Shown here: positions 18,271 to 27,541 of the stretch, piece by piece | Layout: every line of letters starts with the position of its first letter | Numbering within the stretch: position 1 is the first letter of the stretch | Notes under the pieces: generated by a model | Told to the model about the DNA's origin: nothing | Databases searched by the model: none | The model's input: only the letters and a program-made list of their open reading frames with translations | NCBI GenBank assembly: GCA_015660865.1 | Contig: JACTUA010000004.1 | Span: 84,111 to 148,110, forward strand | Direction of reading: 5' to 3' | From: Methanomicrobiales archaeon | GTDB taxonomy: Archaea > Halobacteriota > Methanomicrobia > Methanomicrobiales > JACTUA01 | DNA length: 64,000 nucleotides | Made by a program: the position numbers and the translations under genes

Positions 18271-19817
18271 CCCGATCCCTCCACCAGCTCGATGGCGCGG
18301 ATGAGCGCCATGCCCTTGTTCTCGGTCTCGTCCCACTCACGGGCGGGATCCGAGTCGGCTACGATCCCCGCCCCCACCTGGACCTCGGCCTTCCCCCCCC
18401 GCGCGACGATGGTGCGGATGGTGATGGCGAACTCCAGGGTGCGGTCGAACCCGGCATAGCCGATGGCGCCGGCATAGAGGCCCCGCCGCTCCGGCTCCAG
18501 CTCCTCGATGATCTCCATGGCCCGGACCTTGGGAGCACCCGACACCGTTCCTGCAGGGAAGCATGACTTCAGGGCATCGAAGGGGGTGAGGTGGTCACTG
18601 AGGGTCCCCTGCACCGTGGAGACCAGGTGCTGTACGTGGGAGAACTTCTCCACAGTCATGAACTCATCCACCTTCACGGATCCGAACCTGGACACCTTCC
18701 CCACGTCGTTCCTGGCGAGATCCACGAGCATGAGGTGCTCGGCCCGCTCCTTCTCGTCAGAGAGGAGATCCTTCGCCAGGCGCTGGTCCTCCTCCGGGGT
18801 CTTCCCCCGGAGCCGGGTTCCAGCGATCGGGACGGTGGTCACCTTCCCGCGCTCCACCCTGACGAGCATCTCGGGGCTCGACCCGACCACTTTGAGGTCG
18901 CCGAAGTCGAGGTAGAACATGTAGGGGCTCGGGTTGATCATCCTGAGGGCGCGGTAGATGCGGAAGGGATCTCCCTCCAGGGAGCACTCGATCTTTCTCG
19001 AAATGACCGCCTGGAAGATATCCCCTGCCAGGATGTACTCCTTCACTCTCTTCACCGCCTCGAGGAAATTCTCCCTCGGGATACTGGTCTTTCGTATGAG
19101 GGGTTCCGTCTCTCCGGGCAGGAGAAAGAACCCGTCCCCCGCCCTCTCGAGATCGCAGATCTGCCGGTCGAGGGCAAGGATCCTCGCCCTGCTCTCCCTG
19201 TAGAGCTCTCCAGGATCAGAATCATAGGTGAGGACCGGCGATGAGAAGATGAAGATCTTCCCTGCCACATGGTCGAGGACGATTGCGTCCCTGGCCATCA
19301 TGAACCGGGCCAGGGGGAGGCCGGAACCGGGCTTCTCACGCCTCTTCACCTTCGGGGAGAGGTCGTGGACGATATCGTAGGCAAGGTAGCCGACCATCCC
19401 GCCGAAGAACCTGGGCGCCTTCAGGTTCATGAACTGGAACCTCCGGAGGATGGACTCGAGCCCGTCGATCGCATTCCCTCCTTCAGGAGAACGGGCGATG
19501 GAGAGAAAGGGCTCCCTTCCCTCGACCCGAACCTCCCTTCCAAAGGTCACGGTGAGATCCGGGTCCTTCCCGAGGAAGGAGTAGCGGGCAAGCTTCTCGC
19601 TCCCCTCCATCGACTCCAGGAGGAACCCCCCCGGGCCCGGGAGGCCGGAATAGATGGTGAGGGGGGAGATCCGCGGGATGGGCCGCTCCAGGGAGAGGGG
19701 TACGACGAGAGGGCGGGGCTGGTGCTCCACGGCCGCGATGAACTCCTCTTCGGTGAGGTTCAGCCGGGAGGAGTCCTCGCCCCCGCGTACTGCAGGCATC
19801 AATCCAGGTGAAAGCAT
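18267..19817 (-). CDS. trpE: Anthranilate synthase component I
   Basis: 516 residues with the chorismate-binding signatures: GTRLRGKTPEED, LARNDVGKV, FPAGTVSGAPKVRAME and YAGAIGY. The N-terminal part contains a SYSFLG-type region (RYSFLGKDPDL) linked to tryptophan feedback sites. First gene of the operon. ATG 19817 sits about 25 bp downstream of a minus-strand TATA box at 19843-19850, suggesting a near-leaderless transcript; an ATG six codons further in is an alternative. Confidence 0.97.
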   Translation of the reverse strand: MLSPGLMPAVRGGEDSSRLNLTEEEFIAAVEHQPRPLVVPLSLERPIPRISPLTIYSGLPGPGGFLLESMEGSEKLARYSFLGKDPDLTVTFGREVRVEGREPFLSIARSPEGGNAIDGLESILRRFQFMNLKAPRFFGGMVGYLAYDIVHDLSPKVKRREKPGSGLPLARFMMARDAIVLDHVAGKIFIFSSPVLTYDSDPGELYRESRARILALDRQICDLERAGDGFFLLPGETEPLIRKTSIPRENFLEAVKRVKEYILAGDIFQAVISRKIECSLEGDPFRIYRALRMINPSPYMFYLDFGDLKVVGSSPEMLVRVERGKVTTVPIAGTRLRGKTPEEDQRLAKDLLSDEKERAEHLMLVDLARNDVGKVSRFGSVKVDEFMTVEKFSHVQHLVSTVQGTLSDHLTPFDALKSCFPAGTVSGAPKVRAMEIIEELEPERRGLYAGAIGYAGFDRTLEFAITIRTIVARGGKAEVQVGAGIVADSDPAREWDETENKGMALIRAIELVEGSG

Positions 19818-19836
19818 GATTGCTTATGGTTATCAT

Positions 19837-19862
19837 TGTACTTATTTATACATTATGGTACA
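19837..19862 (-). promoter_or_regulatory. trp operon promoter with TGTAC/GTACA operator dyad
   Basis: A minus-strand TATA box (TATAAATA, 19843-19850) lies between the arms of an inverted repeat, TGTAC at 19837-19841 and GTACA at 19858-19862; including flanking bases, 6 of 7 positions match. In Methanothermobacter the repressor TrpY binds TGTACA elements overlapping the trp promoter, so this is read as a tryptophan-responsive operator. No trpY-like gene is in the window. Confidence 0.6.
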
Positions 19863-19937
19863 TTAATGAATAGTGATATAACTGGCAGCAGGGATATTCC
19901 ATAAGTACCCAGCCCTCCCAAGCAACTTCGCAGAGCG

Positions 19938-19944
19938 AAAAAAA
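19938..19944 (-). terminator. T-run terminator after sepS
   Basis: A run of seven A on the plus strand, so T7 on the coding strand, lies 34 nt after the sepS stop codon. Short T-runs without a hairpin are normal archaeal terminators. It separates the translation operon from the trp promoter. Confidence 0.5.
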
Positions 19945-19977
19945 GTGATTAAAATATGGACGGTTTTATCCGGGGGA

Positions 19978-21558
19978 TCACTCGACTGTCGACCGCACCG
20001 TCACAAAGACCGGTCCCCGGACATCGATCTTCTTCTTCTTGTCGGTGATGAACCGCATGGCGTACTCGGCGACCTTCAGGTTCACGTCGCTCGGGAACTT
20101 GGACATCTTCACCTGGACGGTGACACCGTTCCCGCACCGTGCGCCCTCCTCGATCCGCGCCGCTGCAAGGGCTGCAACTGCATCCAGGTAGGTGATCCCT
20201 GTCGAGACCCCCTCCTTCCGGATCTGCGCCCATTTCTCGTTGTCGGGTATCCCGAGGATGTTCCCCTGGTGGACGAATACCTCGTTCCCGCAGGCAGGCC
20301 CGAGCAGCTTGGCGTTCGCCTCGGGCTCCTCGAGGTAGACCTTCAGCTTGTGGCCGAGGAGCTCGCCCTCCCATGCGGTGAAGGAGCAGGGGCCCGGGGC
20401 TGTCGGGTTCGCCATGCCCGTCTCGGCGATGGCCCTCGCGATAAACCTCCCCATCACCGTTGCAGGTTCCTCCTTGAGGGAGACCGCACCCGCCAGTTCG
20501 CGGTCAGTGAGATCCCGTGGATAGAACTGGGGATAGGAGAGTGCCCGGACGTCCTCGGAACCCGTGAGGATCATGGCCAGGCGCTCCACGCCGAGGCCCA
20601 GGTTCATGACCGGCACCCCGATGCCGTACTCGGCAAGGGCCGAGGGGGAATAGACCCCGAAGGTGGCCACCTCCACCTCCCCTCTTACAGGGTGCTTTGC
20701 ATAGACCTCGGTCTGGGTCCCGGGCATGTAGTATTTGGAGCGTTTCTCGTCAGGTCTGAAGGTGAACTCCGTGAAGCCGAAGGCCGAGAGGAGGGCCTCT
20801 ACCACAGCCTTCCCCTCGTCGTTCGTCACGTCCTCCCCGGCCACCACGCAGGATGCCGAGTGGTAGGTCATGAGCCGGGTCGGCCCTTCCTCCTGTTCCC
20901 TCCTGAAGCAGCGGTCCACCGAGAAGAGGCGGATGGGATGGGGGCGGTGCTCCCAGTTCGCCGAGAGGGTGAGGAACCACCCGCTCGTCATGTGGCTCCT
21001 CAGGGTCCGGCGGGTGGACTCGGGGGAGAGCTCCCGGAACTCGGGGAAGACCCGGTCCATCACCTTCACGACGGTTGCATCGTCCGCTGCGAGGACCTCC
21101 GAGATGGCATGGACAAGGTCGTCCCCCTCCACCTCGCCCTTCTTGTAGGCATGAAGGGTCTCCCTGAGCCGGACCTCGGTATCGGGGCCGATCTCTCGGC
21201 CCAGGATCCCACCAATCGCGTCGATCCGCTCCTTCCCGATCCCTACATTCGGCCGGGGGAGCCCCCCGAGATAGAAGACCCGGTCCAGGACCGCCATGGC
21301 CTCGGGGCCGAACTGCCGGTACACCTCCTGCTCGTCGACGATGAGGGGGTTGCAGCACTCCTCAAACCCGAGGGAGAGGTAGACCTCCCTGAGACGGTGG
21401 ATGGTGTCAAAGACGGGATGGGGTCTTGCCTGCGGGTAGCGGAGGCGCGGGTACTTCTTGGAGCCGGCGGGAGGGGTGAGCACCTCCGGTCCCTCGTGCC
21501 AGGCCTTCTCGAAGTCTTCCTTTGCCCGTTCCCTGAACTTCCCTGCGTCGAACCTCAT
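19978..21558 (-). CDS. sepS: O-phosphoseryl-tRNA(Cys) synthetase (SepRS)
   Basis: 526 residues, matching SepRS length. The class II core follows an N-terminus reading [20 protein letters not shown]; motif 2 region [12 protein letters not shown] and a THSxSC-type element ([11 protein letters not shown]) are visible. It charges phosphoserine onto tRNA-Cys, which SepCysS then converts to Cys-tRNA, the indirect cysteine route of methanogens. This gene is strong evidence that the organism is a methanogen or close relative. The ATG overlaps the taw1 stop by four bases; a T-run follows the stop. Confidence 0.95.
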   Translation of the reverse strand: MRFDAGKFRERAKEDFEKAWHEGPEVLTPPAGSKKYPRLRYPQARPHPVFDTIHRLREVYLSLGFEECCNPLIVDEQEVYRQFGPEAMAVLDRVFYLGGLPRPNVGIGKERIDAIGGILGREIGPDTEVRLRETLHAYKKGEVEGDDLVHAISEVLAADDATVVKVMDRVFPEFRELSPESTRRTLRSHMTSGWFLTLSANWEHRPHPIRLFSVDRCFRREQEEGPTRLMTYHSASCVVAGEDVTNDEGKAVVEALLSAFGFTEFTFRPDEKRSKYYMPGTQTEVYAKHPVRGEVEVATFGVYSPSALAEYGIGVPVMNLGLGVERLAMILTGSEDVRALSYPQFYPRDLTDRELAGAVSLKEEPATVMGRFIARAIAETGMANPTAPGPCSFTAWEGELLGHKLKVYLEEPEANAKLLGPACGNEVFVHQGNILGIPDNEKWAQIRKEGVSTGITYLDAVAALAAARIEEGARCGNGVTVQVKMSKFPSDVNLKVAEYAMRFITDKKKKIDVRGPVFVTVRSTVE

Positions 21559-22448
21559 CCCATCCGCTCCAGGAGCACCACCCGGCTCGCCGGGCTCTCG
21601 TCCCGTATCTCGTAATCGGAGCAGCCCGAGAGGGACCCGGCAAAGGCCTGGATCTCCCCGTGCCCGGGCATGTTCTCCTTCTTCAATCGTTTTCTACTGT
21701 ATCCCAGGAACATATAACCCTTCACTTCCACGAACCGGGCGCCGGATTCCTGGATCAGCCTCCCGAAGAGGTCCGGGCGGGTGTCGTTCTCTCCCCGGAC
21801 GACGGTGATCCGGATCGCCGATCTCCTCTGTCCCAGGATGCCAAGGCTCTCCACGACCCTCTCCCAGCTGTCAGTGATTGGCCGGCAGAGCTTCTGGTAG
21901 GTCTCCCGGTCCGGCGCAGAGAGCGAGACATAGGTCTGGAACGGGTGTACTGTTTCGAGGACCCACGGGCGGGTCCCGTTCGAGACAAGGAAGGTGGTAT
22001 ATCCCCGTCCATGGAGGAGGTCCACGAGCTCCGCAAGGTGCGGGTAGCAGGTCGGTTCCCCGGCGAGGGAGATGGCGACATGCTTCGGGGAGAGGGCATC
22101 CCGGAACCGGTCGGGGGTGACCCGGTACGAGGGCTTATACCCGGAGAGGGCCCGTTTCTGGAGGTCGATGAGGCGATCGACGATGAGCCCGGGCGGGCAG
22201 TCTTCGTCGGCGGCGGGTTCATGCTCGAAGGAGCGCCAGCAGAAGAGGCACCTCTGGGTACACCGGAGTGTAGGGGTCATCTGGATGCAGCGGTGGCTCT
22301 CGATCCCGTAAAACTGGTGCTTGTAGCACATCTCCCCGCCGCAGAGTGCCCTCTTGCACCAGAGGCAGGGCTTCACCGCCGCAGACGCGCCAGGGGTGAC
22401 GAACTGGTAGCCCTGCCGGCGCAGCTGCTCACATGGTGCCGAGGGCAT
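21555..22448 (-). CDS. taw1: S-adenosyl-L-methionine-dependent tRNA 4-demethylwyosine synthase Taw1
   Basis: 297 residues, radical SAM enzyme. The CxxxCxxC motif is in [12 protein letters not shown] (about 62-69), and extra cysteines near the N-terminus ([15 protein letters not shown]) fit the second cluster of TYW1/Taw1. It builds the tricyclic wyosine base at position 37 of tRNA-Phe. The start lies inside the last 20 bases of argS; no other in-frame ATG follows before the conserved region, so the overlap appears genuine. Confidence 0.95.
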   Translation of the reverse strand: MPSAPCEQLRRQGYQFVTPGASAAVKPCLWCKRALCGGEMCYKHQFYGIESHRCIQMTPTLRCTQRCLFCWRSFEHEPAADEDCPPGLIVDRLIDLQKRALSGYKPSYRVTPDRFRDALSPKHVAISLAGEPTCYPHLAELVDLLHGRGYTTFLVSNGTRPWVLETVHPFQTYVSLSAPDRETYQKLCRPITDSWERVVESLGILGQRRSAIRITVVRGENDTRPDLFGRLIQESGARFVEVKGYMFLGYSRKRLKKENMPGHGEIQAFAGSLSGCSDYEIRDESPASRVVLLERMG

Positions 22449-24090
22449 CGATCCCCAGGGTGAGGAGGGCCTCTTTCAGGGTGTTCTCGGTGGCAGAGAC
22501 CAGGGTGAGGCGGCTCTCCCGGGTCCTCCCCTCGCTCTTCAGGACGGGGAGATGCTGGTAGAAGGTGTTGAAGAGGTTCGCGAGTTCGTGGGCATATGCC
22601 GCGAGCAGGTGGGGGCGGAGCTCCACGGTCACCCGCTCGACGACCGCGGGGAACCGGGCGATGGCCTTCGCGAGGGCGATCTCCTGGGGATCGCCGAACT
22701 CGTACGCATGGGCGAAGGGGCCTGCCTTCTCCAGGATGGAGCAGGCCCGCGCATGGGCGTACTGGATGTAGGGACCGCTCTGCCGCTCGAAGTCCAGGGC
22801 CTCCTTCCAGTCGAAGACCATGGACTTCTCGGGGGAGATCTTCACCATGTCGTACCGGATTGCCGCGATGGACACGGCCCGGGCGATCGCCCTCCGGGGC
22901 TCTTCGCCGAGCTCGGTTCGCCGGTTCGTCACCTCGTCGTAGGCCCGGGCGGCGACCTCCGCCATCAGGGCATCCGCCGAGACGAACTTCCCCTGCCGGG
23001 TGGACATGGACCCCTCGGGGAGGGAGACGAACTCGAAGTGGACAATGGTGGGGGTTGTCTCACCCAAGATCCCGAGGGTGGTTACGAGCTGGGCCCCGAT
23101 CAGCTTGTGGTCCGCCCCGAGGACATCGATGATCCGACTGAAGTTGCGGGCCTTCCAGATGTGGTAGGCGATGTCCCGTGCCGCGTAGACAGTGGTCCCG
23201 TCGCTCCTCCTGAGTATGTAGGGCTTTTTGAACCCCTGGGCAGAGAGATCGAGCCATATCGTCTCGTCCTCACGGTACTCCTCGAGCCTCCGGATCCGGG
23301 AGAGCACCCTCCCGACGTCCCCGTTCCGGACGAAGTCGCTCTCCCAGATGAACCGGTCATGGGAGACCCCGAGGTCTAAGAGCGTCTTCTTGATCCCGTC
23401 GAGACAGGTCGTGACCGCGGTCCGGAACTTCTTCGTGACCTCCGGGTCCCCTGCCTCCACCTTCTGCATGAGCCGGTCGATCTCCGAGACGGCCTCCGGT
23501 TTCCCCTCAAGGTCGCGGTTCGCCGCGATGTACGCTCTCGCGATCCGGTCGTCTCCTTTCTCCCCGGGATCTCCGTCCCCGTAGCGGTCCACCGCCCAGG
23601 CGACGATAGCGATCTGCCTTCCCATGTCGTTTACGTAGTAGTGGGTCTCGACCCTGTACCCAGCCTTCCGGAAGGCGCGGGTGAGGCAGTCCCCGATGAT
23701 GGTGTTCCTGATATGCCCAACGTGAAGGGGGCCATTCGGGTTCGCGGAGGTATGCTCGATGACCACCCGGCCTTCCCTCGCGGGGAGGGTCCCGTACCCG
23801 GGCTTCACCGCTTCCCTGATCGAGTCGCGGAGATAGCCCTCGCCGAAGACGAAGTTGAGGTACGGGCCTGTGGCGGAGACCTGGATCCCTGTAAGGTCGG
23901 GCCGTGCGCCGAGATCCTTCGCGAGATCGAGAGCGATCCTGACCGGAGACGTGCGCTCCCGTTTCGCGAGCGCAAAGGCGATGGTGGAGGCGAGGTCCCC
24001 GTGCTCCCCGCCATCGACGAGGCAGGGGTCACTCTCACCTGTTTTATCCTGTATGGCCTTGGTCACCCGGCCAGAGTATTCAAGAAACAT
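22429..24090 (-). CDS. argS: Arginyl-tRNA synthetase
   Basis: 553 residues, class I synthetase. HIGH-like motif is NPNGPLHVGHIRNT, the KMSKS-equivalent is MSTRQGK, and the C-terminal DALR anticodon domain is present (YAHELANLFNTFYQHLPVL). The ATG begins one base after the prf1 stop region and the 3' end overlaps taw1, so it belongs to the prf1-argS-taw1-sepS operon. Confidence 0.97.
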   Translation of the reverse strand: MFLEYSGRVTKAIQDKTGESDPCLVDGGEHGDLASTIAFALAKRERTSPVRIALDLAKDLGARPDLTGIQVSATGPYLNFVFGEGYLRDSIREAVKPGYGTLPAREGRVVIEHTSANPNGPLHVGHIRNTIIGDCLTRAFRKAGYRVETHYYVNDMGRQIAIVAWAVDRYGDGDPGEKGDDRIARAYIAANRDLEGKPEAVSEIDRLMQKVEAGDPEVTKKFRTAVTTCLDGIKKTLLDLGVSHDRFIWESDFVRNGDVGRVLSRIRRLEEYREDETIWLDLSAQGFKKPYILRRSDGTTVYAARDIAYHIWKARNFSRIIDVLGADHKLIGAQLVTTLGILGETTPTIVHFEFVSLPEGSMSTRQGKFVSADALMAEVAARAYDEVTNRRTELGEEPRRAIARAVSIAAIRYDMVKISPEKSMVFDWKEALDFERQSGPYIQYAHARACSILEKAGPFAHAYEFGDPQEIALAKAIARFPAVVERVTVELRPHLLAAYAHELANLFNTFYQHLPVLKSEGRTRESRLTLVSATENTLKEALLTLGIDALGTM

Positions 24091-24091
24091 C

Positions 24092-25402
24092 CTAGTATCC
24101 CGTCCGGTACCTGAGGATGGCGGCGATGCCCCCGAAGGCGTTGAAGAGCACGGCCCCCTCCTCGAACTCGTCCGAGATGATCTCGACCCTCGCCCCGCTT
24201 TTATCCGCGAGCTGGGTGAGAGCCTCGATGATGTCCACCTCGTCCTCGATGACGAGGGGGGTCGAGCAGGACGGGCAGCCCCCGAGCTCGATCTCGTGGA
24301 TCTTCACGCCTGCTTCCGTCTGAACCGTGGTCTCGTGCCTGTGGGAACAGTTCGGGCACCGGATCCTCACCCGCATCTTGCGGAGGCGGGACGAGAGGAG
24401 GAGGGTGGCGACTGCGCCTGCTTCAAGGTTCTTCCTGACGGACTCCTCACCGTAGGCCGCGTTGCCGTTCTCCTTCACGAGCTCCTGGAGGAAGCGGGTC
24501 ATGACGCTCTTCTCCCGGACGATGTCCATCCCTTTGAGGGCGTCCTGGGCCGCGTCCACGAGCTCGGTGAGGCCGCTCTCGTTCGTATACGAGACATCGA
24601 AGAGGCCGATGACCTTCTTCTGGATCTCGTGGTGGAGGAACCCGCCGTTCCCGAACTCCTCCTTCGTGGGGCTCGGCCCCCCGATCAGGACCCCCTTGAA
24701 CCGCTCGAAGAAGTCCTTCTCGGCGAGGAATGCCGCGCTCGCCCGCTCCCCCACCTTCTTGAAGAAATCGTTGATGGCGATGAGCCGGAGGCGCGCGAAC
24801 CGCACCGAGGACTGCCCGCCCTTCCGCTGTTTGCCGGGGACCATCGAGGTCACGCCGGAGATCGGTTCGATCCGGTCACCCCGGAGGAACCCGAAGTAGG
24901 CCTCCCGGCGATCGATGACGATGAGACCGTAGACCTGCTTCTCCGTGAGCATGGTCCTGAGGGGGTCGAGCTCGAACTGCGAGGAGCAGCGGTACATGTA
25001 GAGGTTGAGCGGCTCGGGCGGCTCGATGATGGTGCACTGGAGATCCGTGCGGTCTCCCCCGAGAAGTATGGTCCCGCAGAAGACCGCCATGCCGTTCGGT
25101 GGCGGGCGCTTGTAGTACTTGAGCCGTGCAAGGATCGAGGAGATGGCGGACTGGACGTTCGTCCTCGTCTGCTTGGACTTGATGTTGGAGCACTGGCCGT
25201 ACTCGTCTTTGAGCTGGCCGACCACGTCGTAGATCTGCTTGTCGGGCGGGATGTAGAGGGTGATCAGCTCGGTGCCGCTCCCCTCCTTGGCCTCGAGCTT
25301 CTCGAGCGTCTTCTTGAACTCGTAGCGCCGCCGGGCCTCGTCCTGCTCCTGCTCGACCTCGGCTGCCTTCTCGGTGCTCACTGTCTCCTCTCTCCCGTTC
25401 AT
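24092..25402 (-). CDS. prf1: Peptide chain release factor aRF1
   Basis: 436 residues. NIKS codon-recognition motif (SNIKSKQTR, about 72-80) and the GGQ peptidyl-tRNA hydrolysis motif (RKGGQSS, about 195) are both present, with the C-terminal zinc-containing domain (RCPNCSHRH ... GCPSCSTP) that contacts ABCE1/aRF3 partners. It terminates translation at all three stop codons. First gene of a translation-factor operon; promoter and structured leader are described separately. Confidence 0.97.
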   Translation of the reverse strand: MNGREETVSTEKAAEVEQEQDEARRRYEFKKTLEKLEAKEGSGTELITLYIPPDKQIYDVVGQLKDEYGQCSNIKSKQTRTNVQSAISSILARLKYYKRPPPNGMAVFCGTILLGGDRTDLQCTIIEPPEPLNLYMYRCSSQFELDPLRTMLTEKQVYGLIVIDRREAYFGFLRGDRIEPISGVTSMVPGKQRKGGQSSVRFARLRLIAINDFFKKVGERASAAFLAEKDFFERFKGVLIGGPSPTKEEFGNGGFLHHEIQKKVIGLFDVSYTNESGLTELVDAAQDALKGMDIVREKSVMTRFLQELVKENGNAAYGEESVRKNLEAGAVATLLLSSRLRKMRVRIRCPNCSHRHETTVQTEAGVKIHEIELGGCPSCSTPLVIEDEVDIIEALTQLADKSGARVEIISDEFEEGAVLFNAFGGIAAILRYRTGY

Positions 25403-25405
25403 CCT

Positions 25406-25442
25406 CCACCGTAAGGTGGATGCACAATCTCCGGATGTCCGG
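25406..25442 (-). promoter_or_regulatory. prf1 leader with two hairpins, one covering the ribosome-binding site
   Basis: On the minus strand CCACC-TTAC-GGTGG (25406-25419) forms a five-pair hairpin whose 3' arm is part of the GGTGGAGG ribosome-binding sequence directly before the ATG. Just upstream lies a second dyad, TCCGG-ACAT-CCGGA (about 25430-25443). Together they could throttle initiation of the release factor. Confidence 0.5.
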
Positions 25443-25468
25443 ATTCTTCCCTAATATGAGCCCCGATG

Positions 25469-25478
25469 CTATATAAAC
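25469..25478 (-). promoter_or_regulatory. TATA box for the prf1 operon
   Basis: Minus-strand GTTTATATAG about 70 bp ahead of the prf1 ATG, implying a transcript with a 5' untranslated region of roughly 45 nt, unlike most genes nearby, which look leaderless. Confidence 0.6.
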
Positions 25479-25506
25479 ATCGAGCGGGTCAGGAGGGCGG
25501 ACAGGT

Positions 25507-26376
25507 TCACGGGGAGGTGCAGATCCCGATCACCTTCTGGTCCACCTCGCCGTTCTCGCCATGGGTCCCGTTGAAGATGATGAACTCCTTCGGGTTCCCG
25601 GCATGGCTGTAGAGCTCCTGCCCCAGGGTGAAGTTGATGATGGGGTCGCTCCGGGAGTGGAAGATCCAGACGGGCCTTGGAGAGATCTTCCCGATGCCAT
25701 GGTCCGGATCGATGGAGAGGAGGAAACGGGAGGCGTTCCCGGTATACTGGTTCCCGGCGAGATCGAACCCCGACGTTGATACGCCGATATACCCGGAGAA
25801 GCCCGGGTCAGCGGCCGCGGCGATGGCGGCGTACCGGCCCCCGTTGCTCGCTCCCATCGAGTACACAGGGACCGTCCACCGGCCGGAGGCAATCCCCCGT
25901 GCCACCGAGAGGTCACAGACGGTCTTGTAGAACTCCGGCCAGGCGCCCGCGTTGAAGGCAAGGAAATCCAGATCCGGGTTGAAGCTTCTCCCCCGGGTCT
26001 CCCCCCCGTTCCCCCGGAGATCGAGTACGAGAGCTGCGCATCCTGCCATCGCATACGTCTCGACCCGCTCCCTCTCGTCCTCCTTGGTCACGCCAGCCCC
26101 GGGGGCGAGGATAATGGCTCCCTTCGGGTTCCCTGGCGCTGCGAGGAGCCCGTATACCGCTTCATCGATGTCCTGGAAGGAGACCTCCGAGAGGGTGAGG
26201 GATGCATTCTTCTCGATGACATGCTCGTTCACAGTTGTCGGTACCGGGCAGGAGACATCGAGGTATCCGTCACCCGTGACCGACCAGGAAGCTCCACCAT
26301 TCCCTGTTCCGATACATCCCGTTCCCAGGATCAATCCACCCATGAGGACGGCGAGGAGAACAAAACCGCATCGCAT
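25507..26376 (-). CDS. Secreted alpha/beta-hydrolase lipoprotein
   Basis: 289 residues from ATG 26376. The N-terminus is a signal peptide with a lipobox-like end (LILGTGC), then a domain with an alpha/beta-hydrolase layout: oxyanion region ILAPGAGVTKEDE, nucleophile elbow SMGASNGG, late Asp in SRSDPIINF and His in GTHGENG. Likely an extracytoplasmic serine hydrolase; substrate unknown. The long open frame reaching 26778 is only overlap with the Nudix gene. It follows that gene by a few bases, so it is probably the last gene of the queD-queE-nudix transcript. Confidence 0.82.
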   Translation of the reverse strand: MRCGFVLLAVLMGGLILGTGCIGTGNGGASWSVTGDGYLDVSCPVPTTVNEHVIEKNASLTLSEVSFQDIDEAVYGLLAAPGNPKGAIILAPGAGVTKEDERERVETYAMAGCAALVLDLRGNGGETRGRSFNPDLDFLAFNAGAWPEFYKTVCDLSVARGIASGRWTVPVYSMGASNGGRYAAIAAAADPGFSGYIGVSTSGFDLAGNQYTGNASRFLLSIDPDHGIGKISPRPVWIFHSRSDPIINFTLGQELYSHAGNPKEFIIFNGTHGENGEVDQKVIGICTSP

Positions 26377-26380
26377 CCCC

Positions 26381-26890
26381 TCACCCCAGGCACCGGCAGG
26401 CGAGGGCGATGGTCTTGGCGTCGCAGATCCGGCCGTCCCGGACCATGGCCAGGACCTCGGTGGCGGGGACCCTGACCACCTCGATATCTTCGTCCTCGTC
26501 CTTCGGATACTCATGGGACGGCGTAAGTCCCCGGACCTCGAAGAGATGGATCTTCTCGGTGGTGAACCCGGGGGTGGTGTAGATGGATCCCCTGGGGATG
26601 AAGTTCGAGCCCGAGAGACCGGTCTCCTCGATGAGCTCCCTCTGTGCCGTCGCGAGGGGGGTCTCGCCCGGGTCCATGGTCCCGGCCGGCGCCTCGCAGA
26701 GGTACTCCCCGATGGCGAACCTGAACTGCCGGAGGAGGATGCAGGAATCGCCCTCGATCGGGAGCATCGCCGCAGCATCCCCCGGGTGGATGACGACCCG
26801 CTCCTTCTCCCTTCCCGAGGGAAGACGGTAGAGCTCCTTCACCACCCTGAGCCTCTTTCCCCGGTAAATCTCTGTTGCCTTCCCTGTCAT
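26381..26890 (-). CDS. Nudix hydrolase (ADP-ribose pyrophosphatase type)
   Basis: 169 residues. The Nudix box matches exactly: G-x5-E-x7-RE-L-x-EE-x-G-L in GTMDPGETPLATAQRELIEE followed by TGL. The flanks (EAPAG before the box, a beta-strand N-terminus with KRLRVV) resemble ADP-ribose or nucleoside-diphosphate-sugar pyrophosphatases. It lies 42 bp downstream of queE and is likely co-transcribed. Confidence 0.9.
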   Translation of the reverse strand: MTGKATEIYRGKRLRVVKELYRLPSGREKERVVIHPGDAAAMLPIEGDSCILLRQFRFAIGEYLCEAPAGTMDPGETPLATAQRELIEETGLSGSNFIPRGSIYTTPGFTTEKIHLFEVRGLTPSHEYPKDEDEDIEVVRVPATEVLAMVRDGRICDAKTIALACRCLG

Positions 26891-26932
26891 GAGCCCGCCC
26901 TGCCGGACCTGAAGAGTTCCTTCGTCATCCCA

Positions 26933-27541
26933 TCATCTCACGCCCAGGATCCTGTGGAGCTGGACCTGGAACCTCACCGGCATGTTCCTTTCCAGGACCT
27001 CCCGCGCCAGGGCACCATAGTCGGACCCGAAGACAGGTGAGATGAGGTACTCCCCCTGGATAGGGTGGGATGCGATGACATCCCGGGCATAGTCCAGATC
27101 TCCGGCCCCGTCCACCACGAACTTCACCGCATCACCCGATCGGATCCGCGAAAGGAGGGAGAGATCGCTCTCCTCGCCCGAAGAGGGGCACTTCACGTCC
27201 ATGCAGATGGAGGCGTGCGCCTGGAGAGGTGAGAAGTCGATGGTCCCGTTGGTCTCGATCTCCACCTCGTAACCGGCCTCGTCGAGCTTTTTTACAAGCG
27301 CCCCCAGCTCCTCCCTCTGAAGGAAGGGCTCACCGCCTGTGATGCAGACCCGGCCGCAGGAGGAGAACTCCACGGCCTGGAAGACGTCCCCGATGGGCAC
27401 CTCCTTCCCTCCCTCACGCGCGTAGGTGGTGTCGCACCAGGAGCAGTTCAGGTTGCAGCCCGCGAGCCGGACGAAGGTGGTGATAAGCCCCTGGCTCCGC
27501 CCTTCGCCCTGGATGGAGCGGAAGATCTCACTGATCCTCAT
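26933..27541 (-). CDS. queE: 7-carboxy-7-deazaguanine synthase QueE
   Basis: 202 residues from ATG 27541, which lies inside the end of queD (14-bp overlap). It starts with RSIQGEG, carries the radical SAM CxxxCxxC motif in GCNLNCSWCDTTYA and ITGGEP. It converts carboxytetrahydropterin to CDG, on the way to preQ0 and archaeosine in tRNA. The open frame continues upstream to 27655 but that part is antiparallel overlap with queD and is not conserved-looking. Confidence 0.94.
   Translation of the reverse strand: MRISEIFRSIQGEGRSQGLITTFVRLAGCNLNCSWCDTTYAREGGKEVPIGDVFQAVEFSSCGRVCITGGEPFLQREELGALVKKLDEAGYEVEIETNGTIDFSPLQAHASICMDVKCPSSGEESDLSLLSRIRSGDAVKFVVDGAGDLDYARDVIASHPIQGEYLISPVFGSDYGALAREVLERNMPVRFQVQLHRILGVR

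Noticed and set aside
19945-21615. 556-codon open frame on the plus strand
   Set aside because: Exactly opposite sepS; long antisense frames are common in this G+C-rich DNA.
23855-25414. 519-codon plus-strand frame opposite argS and prf1
   Set aside because: Spans two real genes on the other strand, a hallmark of an artefact.
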